Assembly (NCBI GenBank): GCA_018224505.1
Contig: JAGTVD010000457.1
Coordinates: forward strand, 1 to 12,641
Source: Desulfatitalea sp.
GTDB lineage: Bacteria; Desulfobacterota; Desulfobacteria; Desulfobacterales; Desulfosarcinaceae
Direction: 5' to 3'
DNA length: 12,641 nucleotides
In this document: in pieces, positions 1-7,142 of the stretch
Position numbering within the stretch: position 1 is the first letter of the stretch
Layout of the letters: the number at the start of each line of letters is the position of its first letter
Notes under the pieces: model-generated
Databases searched by the model: none
Told to the model about the DNA's origin: nothing
Seen by the model: the letters and a program-made list of their open reading frames with translations, nothing else
Made by a program: the position numbers and the translations under genes

Positions 1-358
1 CCTCTGCTTCCCGGGAGCCCGCCCGGGAGCCCGTATTATATAGCCCTTCCAGGCGCTCGTAGAACTCCAGGCCGGCATTGGCGGTCTGGAAACGGGCTTC
101 CTGGAGCTTGCGGCGCATCCATGCGTCACGCCCCGGCCATTGCGAGTCTAATATCGCTTCATCGGCATAGGCACACACGGCGAAAAGGGCATTGTCCGCC
201 TGCTCCGGGTTTTCCAGGCGGGCTTTGGCCAGCGCCTGATCCAGCAGCCGGTCCATATCGTCGCGGGCGATATCATAGGGAATATCGGCCAGGTTCTCCT
301 CGGATGCCAGCAGGGCCGCGAAGGCCAGGGGTGCGATATAGTGATCGATCAAGGCCAT
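1..358 (-). CDS. tssL: TssL/DotU-type T6SS inner-membrane protein, N-terminal part (runs off window)
   Basis: This is the first 119 residues of a DotU-family protein; the rest lies beyond the left edge. In type VI secretion TssL sits in the inner membrane and, with TssM and TssJ, forms the complex on which the baseplate docks. The family signature VCAYADEAIL is at residues 61-70, followed by a Trp at 74 and GLEFYERLE at 96-104, which match the usual DotU spacing. The ATG is 3 nt beyond the tssK stop, with AGGTGA overlapping that stop as ribosome binding site. Residues 110-116 contain a short duplication caused by a 12-bp tandem repeat near the window edge. The C-terminal transmembrane segment and any OmpA-like domain cannot be seen. 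Membership in DotU is clear; the exact architecture is not. Confidence 0.88.
   Translation of the reverse strand, partial: MALIDHYIAPLAFAALLASEENLADIPYDIARDDMDRLLDQALAKARLENPEQADNALFAVCAYADEAILDSQWPGRDAWMRRKLQEARFQTANAGLEFYERLEGLYNTGSRAGSREAE
10..33. repeat. Perfect 12-bp tandem duplication inside tssL
   Basis: CCCGGGAGCCCG occurs twice head to tail (10-21 and 22-33). Read on the minus strand it is in frame and produces the repeated Gly-Ser-Arg of the stretch TGSRAGSRE. It falls just after the conserved FYERLEGLY helix, where DotU proteins vary. Confidence 0.9.
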
Positions 359-361
359 GGA

Positions 362-1759
362 TCACCTCGCCAGAAGGGCCAGCTGGGCGTCCAGATCCTC
401 GGGTGCACCGGTCCAGTGCATGGCCAGCTGGCCTTTCTGCTCCACCTCGGACCACAACGGGCTTTCCCGCTCGATACGCAGGTACACAACGCCCTGCATG
501 CGGGGCATGCCGGGCGGGGTTCCCTTGGCCAGGCTCAGGGGGAGGCCCGGCAAAGCCCGCACCAGCAACGATTCCATGCCGCCCGGGGGCGATAGCTTGA
601 GCCGGCGGGCGATCGATTCGCGCAGGGCATCGGGCGCCATCTGCTGTGAATGGAGCACCAACCAGAAGTCGCCGGCGGCGGTACGTGCCTCGGCCAGCAC
701 CTGGGGCGGTATCTGCGCGGTCCAATAGGGGTCGTGAAATGCGAACCGGGTCACGAAGCGCGGTCCGGCCGAAATGCCTTCGAGCAATTGGACAATCAGG
801 TCGTGGGCGGCCCGGAAGCAGTCGCCCAAGCGCGTGTGGCCGTATTCGGGCAGCCGTTGTTCATCCGGTCCATTTTCCCCCAATGCACTGATGGTGATGG
901 AGAAGACCGAGAGTTCGGCCACCAGCTCCCGCAGCATGCCGTAGGCCTGCCAGGGAGAGAGGCAGGGGGCGGCCACTGCATGATCCAGCCGGGCAGCATA
1001 ACGCGACAGGGTGCGCAGCCCCATCAACAACAAGGTGAAATCCCCGGACGCCGAACCGCGCGCCGAAAGGTTCTTGTACCCCTCGAGTTCGCGGGCCTTG
1101 CCCAGGACACGGTCCCGGATGGCCCGCAGCAGCGTGGCCAGCACCGGCGAGGCGCAGAGGTTCAGGCAGGGCGCAACAAAATGGGGATCCAAGGCCATGT
1201 CCTCACCGCGGCGTGTCAGGCGTGCCACGGGAATCAGGTCGAGATCACCCGCCTGGTCCAGTTCCGTTTCCAGCACCAGCTGCAACACATAGGTCATGCG
1301 GCGCACCTTGGCGGAGGGACCGTCCCCATAACGATTGGCGACCTCTTCCGGCGCCGCCGGCACCGCCATGCGGGTGGCAACGGCGGCCATTTCGGCGGGG
1401 GTGTCGGCTACTGTGACATTCACTTCACCCGGTTTGGCGCTCCGGATGCCCACATAGGCGGTCAGGGTGCCGTCCACGGGGATCGATGCAACGGATACCT
1501 GCCGCCCGGCGCACACGGCATTGCCCGGCAGGATGATCATTTCGGGGCTGGAGGCAAACAGGACGTTGATCCCGTCCAATTCCAGCCGCCCGGCGGCCAG
1601 GGCCGCTTCGTTCACCGCACCCGAGGCCAGACCCCAGAAGTACGGCGTGATATGGGCGATCATCGGTGCCAGGGCGTCGGCCATCCGCTGCTCCAGAATC
1701 TGGAAGTGATGGGGTTGCAGAAAAAGCCCCTGGTGCCAGTATACAGGACGGTCTACCAT
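362..1759 (-). CDS. tssK: T6SS baseplate protein TssK
   Basis: TssK (COG3522 family) is the trimeric baseplate subunit that connects the TssF/TssG/TssE wedge to the TssL/TssM membrane complex. The protein is 465 residues, close to the family norm. The N-terminal hallmark WHQGLFLQPHHFQ is at residues 8-20, after MVDRPVY. The reading frame stays open upstream to about 2104, but the start at 1759 is chosen because the hallmark begins there and AAGGAG lies 7 nt before the ATG. The upstream extension has no family similarity and lies over tssG. The start overlaps the tssG stop by 7 bp, and tssL begins 3 nt after this stop, so translation of the three genes is probably coupled. No frameshift or missing region was seen. 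Confidence 0.95.
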   Translation of the reverse strand: MVDRPVYWHQGLFLQPHHFQILEQRMADALAPMIAHITPYFWGLASGAVNEAALAAGRLELDGINVLFASSPEMIILPGNAVCAGRQVSVASIPVDGTLTAYVGIRSAKPGEVNVTVADTPAEMAAVATRMAVPAAPEEVANRYGDGPSAKVRRMTYVLQLVLETELDQAGDLDLIPVARLTRRGEDMALDPHFVAPCLNLCASPVLATLLRAIRDRVLGKARELEGYKNLSARGSASGDFTLLLMGLRTLSRYAARLDHAVAAPCLSPWQAYGMLRELVAELSVFSITISALGENGPDEQRLPEYGHTRLGDCFRAAHDLIVQLLEGISAGPRFVTRFAFHDPYWTAQIPPQVLAEARTAAGDFWLVLHSQQMAPDALRESIARRLKLSPPGGMESLLVRALPGLPLSLAKGTPPGMPRMQGVVYLRIERESPLWSEVEQKGQLAMHWTGAPEDLDAQLALLAR

Positions 1760-2832
1760 GATGAATCTCCTTCGGGAAATAGCGCCTCGGCTTCCGCCCG
1801 GGAATCCGGATCGAGCCAGACATCGCAGCCGAGCCGGGACCAGTGTTCTTCGCCCAGCCGACCGGGTTGCGCCTCGCCCGGCGATATTAAAAAGGCCAAA
1901 TCGACGACCAGGGGTTGGGTACAGTAAAACCGGATCAACAGCAGCAGTTCGTCGCGATCCGGCTGGCCGGGCAAGTACCGCCGGTAACGCCGGGCGTCCA
2001 GGGGACCGATGTGGATAGCGATTTTTCCCATGGCATCGGCGGTATGAAATCCGAGCCACGCGGCGTCGCCCAGCGCGTTCTCCTCCCGGCCCAGCCGGCA
2101 GCACTGGTCTTCGGGGATCGCCGCTATTCGCGGTTCACACTGCCGCACCCGAACCGGCGCGCCGATGCGGTCGGCGACCAGGCCGCGCAAACCGGCTGCG
2201 GAACGGGGAAACTGGGTCAGCAGCCCGGTGGCCCGCAGCAGGGCGCCGGGGTCGCGCAAAGCGTCGTTGAGCAGCTCGCGGTGCCCCAGTCCGGCCAAAG
2301 CGAACAGACGCGCCAGGGTATCCTGATCGCCCTCCTCGCACACCCGCCGGCTCAGGTGGAAGTAGCCATCGGCCAGGGCGAAAAGGGCAAAGAAGCCGTG
2401 GTTGAAAATATCCAGAAAATCCCGGTCGACGCTCCCGTCGTCACTCTGCTCGTCGAGCAGTTCCTCGGTGTAATAGGTGGGCAGTGGCGATGAGGGACCA
2501 TAGAGCCCGAGGAAGGCGGCGGTGATGCAAAACCGGCCGGCATCCGTCGGCGTTGCGCCTTCAGCCGGTGGAATCGGGGCAATGGCCACCAGATCATTGC
2601 CCGGAAACCCAAGGGAGAGATCCGCGCGCACCCGCAACTGATCACGCAGGAAGGTGCGCGCGCCGTGGTCCTCCTGCGGGCCGTGGGCTTGCTTGAGCAA
2701 CCGCACAGCCTGGGTAAAGGAAAATCGGCCGGGGTTCGCCAGCAGTTGTTCCAGCACCGTGGTCCTGGGGGCGGCACCCTTCGGACCGCCGGCGTTTATA
2801 GGAGAGTCCGGTCGCCCAGACGCATCGGCCAT
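1753..2832 (-). CDS. tssG: T6SS baseplate protein TssG
   Basis: TssG (COG3520; VasB/ImpH) pairs with TssF in the baseplate wedge. The 359-residue protein carries the typical N-terminal segment LLANPGRFSFTQAVRLL at about 30-46 and the later GLYGPSSPLPTYYTEELL segment found throughout the family. The ATG at 2832 lies inside the end of tssF, a 37-bp overlap in a different frame. It is supported by AAGGAG about 8 nt upstream. The C terminus extends some 25 residues past the point where many TssG proteins stop, ending in an acidic tail (ALFPEGDSSW). It overlaps tssK by 7 bp. Confidence 0.95.
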   Translation of the reverse strand: MADASGRPDSPINAGGPKGAAPRTTVLEQLLANPGRFSFTQAVRLLKQAHGPQEDHGARTFLRDQLRVRADLSLGFPGNDLVAIAPIPPAEGATPTDAGRFCITAAFLGLYGPSSPLPTYYTEELLDEQSDDGSVDRDFLDIFNHGFFALFALADGYFHLSRRVCEEGDQDTLARLFALAGLGHRELLNDALRDPGALLRATGLLTQFPRSAAGLRGLVADRIGAPVRVRQCEPRIAAIPEDQCCRLGREENALGDAAWLGFHTADAMGKIAIHIGPLDARRYRRYLPGQPDRDELLLLIRFYCTQPLVVDLAFLISPGEAQPGRLGEEHWSRLGCDVWLDPDSRAEAEALFPEGDSSW

Positions 2833-4526
2833 GTGAAGCGCTCCTTGCCTGCAGTGTCCTCGACGGTCAGCCGGGTGTAAGCGTTGATAGCAGCGTAATT
2901 GCCCAGAAAATGATCGAGCACCGCGCCGAACAGATGCATGTCGCCTTCTCCGGTAAACCCCTGCGGGTCCAGGCGCAGGTGAATCTCCTGGCCGCGCAGC
3001 AGATGACCTTCCACAAAGCGGTCCGAGGACCGCACATCCAATCCGGAGATGGCGTCCACGCGCTGGGTGTTGGCCAGCACCGCACCCCGATCCCGGGTCT
3101 CGGTAAAAATATAGAGTTTGAGCACCGCCCGCAGATTGTCCGCCGCAGCCACCGACAGATAGTTCAAAAAGATATGGGACAACAGACGCCAGAGCAGATT
3201 GCGGCCCAGGGGCGGCTGGACCGGTGCCGTGGGCGCCCGGGTATTGGCGAAATCGGCCAGCTCCGGAGAGGATTCGGTGGCCACCCGCACATCCCCGGCC
3301 TGCAGCATTTCCGGCAGGGCGCCATTGGTGGACAGGATCTCCAGGGAGAGGGTCTCCACCTCCGGTTCCGCTGCGCCTCCGGGGTAGGCCACGGAAAGGT
3401 GCAGTTCGGCCTTGCCATCCAGGGACGACAGGCGATGGTGCAGGGCATAGACCGGATTGGCGGCCACCTGGGGGTTGAACAGTTCGAAGGGGCTGTACGC
3501 CCGCTGCCGCACAGAGCCCCGGGCAACGCCGGTCACTTTGTTCACGCCGTAAATCTGATAATGGCGCGGATCCTCGCCACTGGCCCGGATAGGATACTCC
3601 GCCTTCTGGTGGTTCAACACAATGGGATCGGCGTGGTGGGCAAACAGATTCAGGGCGGGCGTCACGAACAGCTGGAAATGCGCCAGCGCCATGGGCGGCA
3701 AATCCCGCGGTAAATCGGCGAATTCAAACTCCAGCGCGAAGCTCGACCCTGAGCCCCGTGCACGCCACGAATTCAGGCCGTTGACATCGAAAAAGAGGAA
3801 TTTTTCCGGCAGGACGAAATATTCCTGCACAAGGCGGAAGCCGGGAAAAGAGCGGTCCGGGTAAGGAATCAGGCGCTCCTCTTCGCCGAAGCCCACGGGG
3901 GTCAATGCCTTGCGTCCCAGGGAGACCGTTTGGCCGTTGCCGGCGACGATCCGCACATCGCGCAACCGGCTGAACAGAAGCCAATAGCGCCGCGATGCCT
4001 CGGCATAAATACCGCCCAGGTGGAACCGGAGGAGATCGGATGTGAAAGCATCCAGGGCCATGCCTTCCAGCCGCAAATCCAGGCGCAGCAGACCGCGGCC
4101 GCCACCCGCGGTGCTGAAAGCGACCGCGGCCACGGACAAGGGTGAAATCGCCACATCGTAACAGGTGGTGAAGGTGCAGCGTGTGCCCTCGACGGCCACC
4201 GAGTTGATGGCCGCGCCTTTTTTGATCACGAGGGTCTCGCTCAAACTGCGTTTGGGGGTAAAGCGAATCAGCGTCGCCGACGGAACCGGTCGCAGGTAGT
4301 GCGGAAAAATGAGTTGGATCAGGCCGTGGACGATCTCCGGAAAATCGTCGTCCATTTTTTCGTAGATCAACCCCGACAGAAAGGCGGTCCCCTCGAGCAG
4401 GCGCTCCACATCCGGATCGGTGGACTGGCCGCTGAGCATGGGGGCCAATGCGGGGTGCGCGGCGGCAAATTCCAAAGCGAGCTGGCGCAGATGAGCCAAT
4501 TCCCGCTGGTAGTATTTTCCGATCAC
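2796..4526 (-). CDS. tssF: T6SS baseplate protein TssF
   Basis: TssF (COG3519; VasA/ImpG) is a large baseplate wedge subunit, structurally related to phage gp6. The protein is 576 residues, within family length. The N terminus MIGKYYQRELAHLRQLA and the segment FPEIVHGLIQLIFPHYLRP (about 64-82) are the most conserved family blocks and both are intact. The start codon is GTG (4526), 6 nt after the tssE stop, with GGAG overlapping that stop about 10 nt upstream. The 3' end overlaps tssG by 37 bp. There is no signal peptide or membrane segment, as expected for a cytoplasmic baseplate protein. Confidence 0.96.
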   Translation of the reverse strand: MIGKYYQRELAHLRQLALEFAAAHPALAPMLSGQSTDPDVERLLEGTAFLSGLIYEKMDDDFPEIVHGLIQLIFPHYLRPVPSATLIRFTPKRSLSETLVIKKGAAINSVAVEGTRCTFTTCYDVAISPLSVAAVAFSTAGGGRGLLRLDLRLEGMALDAFTSDLLRFHLGGIYAEASRRYWLLFSRLRDVRIVAGNGQTVSLGRKALTPVGFGEEERLIPYPDRSFPGFRLVQEYFVLPEKFLFFDVNGLNSWRARGSGSSFALEFEFADLPRDLPPMALAHFQLFVTPALNLFAHHADPIVLNHQKAEYPIRASGEDPRHYQIYGVNKVTGVARGSVRQRAYSPFELFNPQVAANPVYALHHRLSSLDGKAELHLSVAYPGGAAEPEVETLSLEILSTNGALPEMLQAGDVRVATESSPELADFANTRAPTAPVQPPLGRNLLWRLLSHIFLNYLSVAAADNLRAVLKLYIFTETRDRGAVLANTQRVDAISGLDVRSSDRFVEGHLLRGQEIHLRLDPQGFTGEGDMHLFGAVLDHFLGNYAAINAYTRLTVEDTAGKERFTWPMRLGDRTLL

Positions 4527-4532
4527 TGGATA

Positions 4533-4949
4533 TTACTCCGACACTGTAATATGACCGTCGGCGTCAAGCATGGTTTCGAAGACCACGGGCAATTTACGGT
4601 CTTGCACCTGCACTTTGGCCGTCAGCTTGAAGGTGACCATGAACGGTCGATCCGGCAGGGGATCTGAATGGACCTTGACATCAACCAGGCGGGGCTCGTA
4701 GCGGGAGATGACCTGTGTGAGGGTCTCTTCCATCGCAGGAAGGGAATCAGCATCCAGGGAGCCGGAGATGGTTGTAAAGTCGGGCATGCCCAGATCGGTG
4801 GCCGTGGGGGCGCTGCCCTGGCGGGTGTTGAGAATCTTTCCCAGGTGCGCCAACACCGAGACGATAACGGTTTGAGGGTCCGATGTGCCCCGCCAATCCG
4901 GGTCCTTCTCCATGGTGCGCAATCTTTCCAGCAGCCGTCTACCTTGCAT
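4533..4949 (-). CDS. tssE: T6SS baseplate protein TssE (gp25-like lysozyme fold)
   Basis: TssE is the phage T4 gp25-like baseplate protein that helps nucleate the contractile sheath. The protein is 138 residues, normal for the family. Residues RRLLERLRTME near the start and the diagnostic YEPRLVDVKV segment with the conserved Glu-Pro-Arg (about 92-101) identify it. The ATG at 4949 follows GCGGGAG by about 10 nt; another ATG 10 nt upstream is out of frame and closes at once. This is the first gene of the operon, whereas tssB/tssC or hcp commonly precede it in other clusters. The region upstream is a divergent promoter region. Confidence 0.93.
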   Translation of the reverse strand: MQGRRLLERLRTMEKDPDWRGTSDPQTVIVSVLAHLGKILNTRQGSAPTATDLGMPDFTTISGSLDADSLPAMEETLTQVISRYEPRLVDVKVHSDPLPDRPFMVTFKLTAKVQVQDRKLPVVFETMLDADGHITVSE

Positions 4950-4976
4950 CGCCCCCCATTCTCCCGCTCAGAGTTC

Positions 4977-5006
4977 GCAGAAAAACAACTTCGTTTATGG
5001 TTCTGC
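4977..5006 (-). promoter_or_regulatory. Inverted repeat in the predicted tssE leader
   Basis: GCAGAA (4977-4982) and TTCTGC (5001-5006) are perfect inverted arms. Inside them AAAC and GTTT can extend the stem around a 6-nt loop. No run of T follows, so it is unlikely to be an intrinsic terminator. It could be an operator or a leader stem-loop. A longer, similar stem-loop lies at 7194-7225. Confidence 0.4.
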
Positions 5007-5039
5007 AAACTTACCGCGTTCAGTCAGAAACCACAATCC

Positions 5040-5067
5040 ATTTTATGCAATGGCGCAACGGACCCAA
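5040..5067 (-). promoter_or_regulatory. Candidate sigma70-like promoter for the T6SS operon
   Basis: Read on the minus strand: -35 TTGGGT (5062-5067), 16-bp spacer, -10 TAAAAT (5040-5045, 5 of 6 matches). It would start transcription near 5033 and give a leader of about 85 nt before tssE. The -35 box is weak, so this is a prediction only. Confidence 0.35.
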
Positions 5068-5113
5068 TCGCGGCATCGCAATCGCCACTTGGCATAATGA
5101 TGTCCAGATACAC

Positions 5114-5142
5114 TTGATTTAATTCCCATTCCAAACCATAGT
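5114..5142 (+). promoter_or_regulatory. Candidate sigma70-like promoter for the primase-helicase gene
   Basis: TTGATT (5114-5119), a 17-bp spacer and CATAGT (5137-5142) match consensus at 4 of 6 positions each. The predicted transcript would carry a leader of about 70 nt with the hairpin at 5151-5196. Confidence 0.35.
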
Positions 5143-5150
5143 AAAGGCCA

Positions 5151-5196
5151 TGCCGGGGAATGGAAGGTGGCCCACCCGCAACGCGTAAGCCCGGCA
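5151..5196 (+). promoter_or_regulatory. Nested hairpin immediately upstream of the primase ribosome binding site
   Basis: TGCCGGG (5151-5157) pairs with CCCGGCA (5190-5196). The enclosed 32 nt contain a second hairpin, GGTGG/CCACC (5166-5176). The ribosome binding site AGGAAGGAAG starts 5 nt later at 5201. It may limit translation or protect the transcript. There is no resemblance to a riboswitch class that I can name. Confidence 0.4.
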
Positions 5197-5219
5197 CCCA
5201 AGGAAGGAAGCAAAAGACC

Positions 5220-6992
5220 ATGATCCCGTTTGAAGCGATTAAAGCCTTTTACGAAACCCGTCTGCCCGCTGCCCGCTGGAAGGGCCACCACCTGACAGCC
5301 CCCTGCCCTTTCTGCCAGCGTGCCCACAAGGAGAGCACCGGTCAACTCATGGTGATGCTGAACCGCGATAGCTTTTTCCGCGGCTATTTCCGTTGCAGCG
5401 CCAATTGCGTGCCCGGTGGGTTCCACGCCCACTTCGCTCGCCTGATGGGCATTGACGGCAGCCAGGTGCCGGGATTCGACCCGGATGCCGATGCCTATGC
5501 CGGCAGCGTGCAGTACCCGGTGCGCCACCTGGGCCTCGAACTGGACCAATTCACTGCGTTGATGGGCGAAGAACAACGGCAGCACTTTGCCCGCATAGGT
5601 GTTTCCGCTGCAACGCTCCAGGAGATGAAGATCGGTTTCAACGGCCGCTATCTGGTCTACCCCTACTTCCAGGATAATGGCCATGCCTACGCCGCCCACT
5701 GCCTGCTGCCCGGCCGGGAACAGGATCAGTTCTGGCACGGCAACGAAGATTTTTTCAAAGGGGAAGCGGCGGTTTACAACGCCGGCGAGATCGACCGCGC
5801 GGAAAGCGGCGCGCTGTTCGTCACCGAAGGGGAGATGAACCTGCTCATTCTCAAGTCCCTTGGATACCCGGCCATCGCCGTGCCCGCCACCGCCGATTTC
5901 TCCGCCCTGACAACCGATCGTTTGTCCCGCATTGCCTACATCTTCCTCCTGGTGGCCAACACCCCCGAAGCCCGCCTGGCCGCCCGGGAGATGGCCGTAC
6001 GCGTGGGATTCAAGGCCCGGATTCTCGCCTGGCCGGCCGCGCTCAAGCGCGGCGCCCATCTGGTCCAGGTGGCGGCCTACCCGGCCATGGACACCGCCAA
6101 GACCGTCCAGCGCATGATTCAACTCGCCAAGGCCTTTTCGCCCTTTGGATCGCCCGAAAAGGAAAAGCGACGGTTTCTGGAGTTTCTGGACAAGGAAAAG
6201 GGCAAAGAGCTGATGGGCATTCAAACGGGCTTCGAAAAAATGGACCGCCACTTGGAGGGACTGCGGGGCATCAACATCCTGGGTGGGCCCCCAAAAGCTG
6301 GTAAGTCCTGCTTTTTCATGCAAATCTCCTCCGAGGTAGCCCGTCGCCAGGTGCCGGTCATTTATTACGATTTCGAGAACGGCCGCCAGAAAATATACCT
6401 GCGCACCCTGGTGCGCCTCAGCGATTTGGCCGAAAAAAAAATTCGCAGCGGCGACTTGACGGCCTCCGAGCACGGGGTGCTCAAACAAGCCCAAACGCAA
6501 TTCGAATCCCTGCTCAACCACTTCAGGGTGGTCAACGACCGCCAGTTGACACCCGACACCATGCGCCGCCACATCGACTTTATCAAACACGAAACCCGCA
6601 GGGACGAGATATTGGTGGTGGTCGACAGTCTGCACAAACTGCCATTCAAGGACCTGACTGAACGGCGCACCGGTATCGACTCCTGGTTGCGCCAGCTGGA
6701 GGCCATCCGCGACGAACAGCAGGTGTGCTTTCTGGTCATCAGCGAGTTGTCCCGGGGCAAGGGCGGCGGATACGGCGAAACACCCGACCTGGGTTCCTTC
6801 AAGGAATCGGGCGACATTGAATACAGCGCCGACAACGCCATGGTTCTCATGCCCGATTGGGATCCGCTGGCCCCCGTGGGCGGCGGCCAGCGCAAAAGCA
6901 TCCTCTGGATGGTGGCCAGTCGTGAAGCAAGCCCCGGCCGGGTTGCCGAGTACGCGCTGGAATATCCCTATTGGCGCTTCAAAGAGATGTAG
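5220..6992 (+). CDS. Twinkle/T7 gp4-like protein: zinc finger, degenerate TOPRIM, DnaB-type helicase
   Basis: The 590-residue protein has the layout of replicative primase-helicases. A CHC2-like zinc site is formed by C29-x2-C32 and C59-x3-C63. A TOPRIM-like segment follows: VTEGEMN at 201-207 keeps the catalytic-type Glu, but the position of the metal-binding LDxDxAG motif reads LVANTPEA (244-251), so both Asp appear lost. The C-terminal RecA/DnaB domain looks intact: Walker A GGPPKAGKS (355-363), Walker B ILVVVDS (464-470), ISELSRG (507-513, DnaB motif H3), FKESGDIEYSADNAMVL (527-543, motif H4) and SREASPG (567-573, arginine-finger region). I infer an ATP-driven hexameric DNA helicase without primer synthesis, as in animal Twinkle. 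The ATG at 5220 is chosen over upstream in-frame starts because AGGAAGGAAG precedes it by 9 nt and the domain begins there. It is divergent from the T6SS operon. No phage structural or integrase genes are near. Biological role unknown. Confidence 0.85.
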   Translation: MIPFEAIKAFYETRLPAARWKGHHLTAPCPFCQRAHKESTGQLMVMLNRDSFFRGYFRCSANCVPGGFHAHFARLMGIDGSQVPGFDPDADAYAGSVQYPVRHLGLELDQFTALMGEEQRQHFARIGVSAATLQEMKIGFNGRYLVYPYFQDNGHAYAAHCLLPGREQDQFWHGNEDFFKGEAAVYNAGEIDRAESGALFVTEGEMNLLILKSLGYPAIAVPATADFSALTTDRLSRIAYIFLLVANTPEARLAAREMAVRVGFKARILAWPAALKRGAHLVQVAAYPAMDTAKTVQRMIQLAKAFSPFGSPEKEKRRFLEFLDKEKGKELMGIQTGFEKMDRHLEGLRGINILGGPPKAGKSCFFMQISSEVARRQVPVIYYDFENGRQKIYLRTLVRLSDLAEKKIRSGDLTASEHGVLKQAQTQFESLLNHFRVVNDRQLTPDTMRRHIDFIKHETRRDEILVVVDSLHKLPFKDLTERRTGIDSWLRQLEAIRDEQQVCFLVISELSRGKGGGYGETPDLGSFKESGDIEYSADNAMVLMPDWDPLAPVGGGQRKSILWMVASREASPGRVAEYALEYPYWRFKEM

Positions 6993-7013
6993 GTCAATCT
7001 TTTCTGATCGGCA

Positions 7014-7142
7014 ATGGCCCTGCGCAAATCGAGGGACGACCGCATCATTAAAGATTTTCTCCGCAGGACCGATAGGAAGGTGGAAGGACCCTTGCGCCCG
7101 AAGGGAGCGCAAAGAAAACTGTTGCACTGGATGAGCGCCTGA
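7014..7142 (+). CDS. Small basic hypothetical protein (42 aa)
   Basis: This is a 42-codon ORF beginning MALRKSRDDRIIKDFLRR and ending KLLHWMSA. It is rich in Arg and Lys and has no recognised domain. It begins 21 nt after the primase-helicase stop; an in-frame stop at 7005 fixes its upstream limit. No good ribosome binding site precedes it, so expression would depend on readthrough from the gene upstream. Its TGA overlaps the next ATG as TGATG, an arrangement typical of translational coupling, and this is the main support for it being real. It could be chance. Confidence 0.3.
   Translation: MALRKSRDDRIIKDFLRRTDRKVEGPLRPKGAQRKLLHWMSA

Larger units (their letters stand above)
4950..5219. other. 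Divergent intergenic region between tssE and the primase-helicase gene
   Basis: This 270-bp stretch separates two divergently transcribed units. It contains a candidate promoter for each, an inverted repeat in the predicted tssE leader, and a nested hairpin just before the primase ribosome binding site; all are listed separately. No ORF with recognisable similarity, tRNA or sigma54 site was seen. A long minus-strand frame crosses it but is an antisense shadow of the primase gene. Confidence 0.6.

Noticed and set aside
650..1927. 425-codon plus-strand open frame over tssK and tssG
   Set aside because: It is antisense to two well-recognised T6SS genes, low in complexity and rich in Gly, Gln and His; a shadow frame.
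1760..2104. N-terminal extension of the tssK frame
   Set aside because: The family hallmark begins right after the ATG at 1759, which has its own AAGGAG. The extension lies over tssG and has no family similarity.
5151..5222. Possible bacterial SRP RNA, because GGAAGGAAGC resembles its apical loop
   Set aside because: The conserved flanking helix partners are absent, and the sequence works as the ribosome binding site of the helicase gene.
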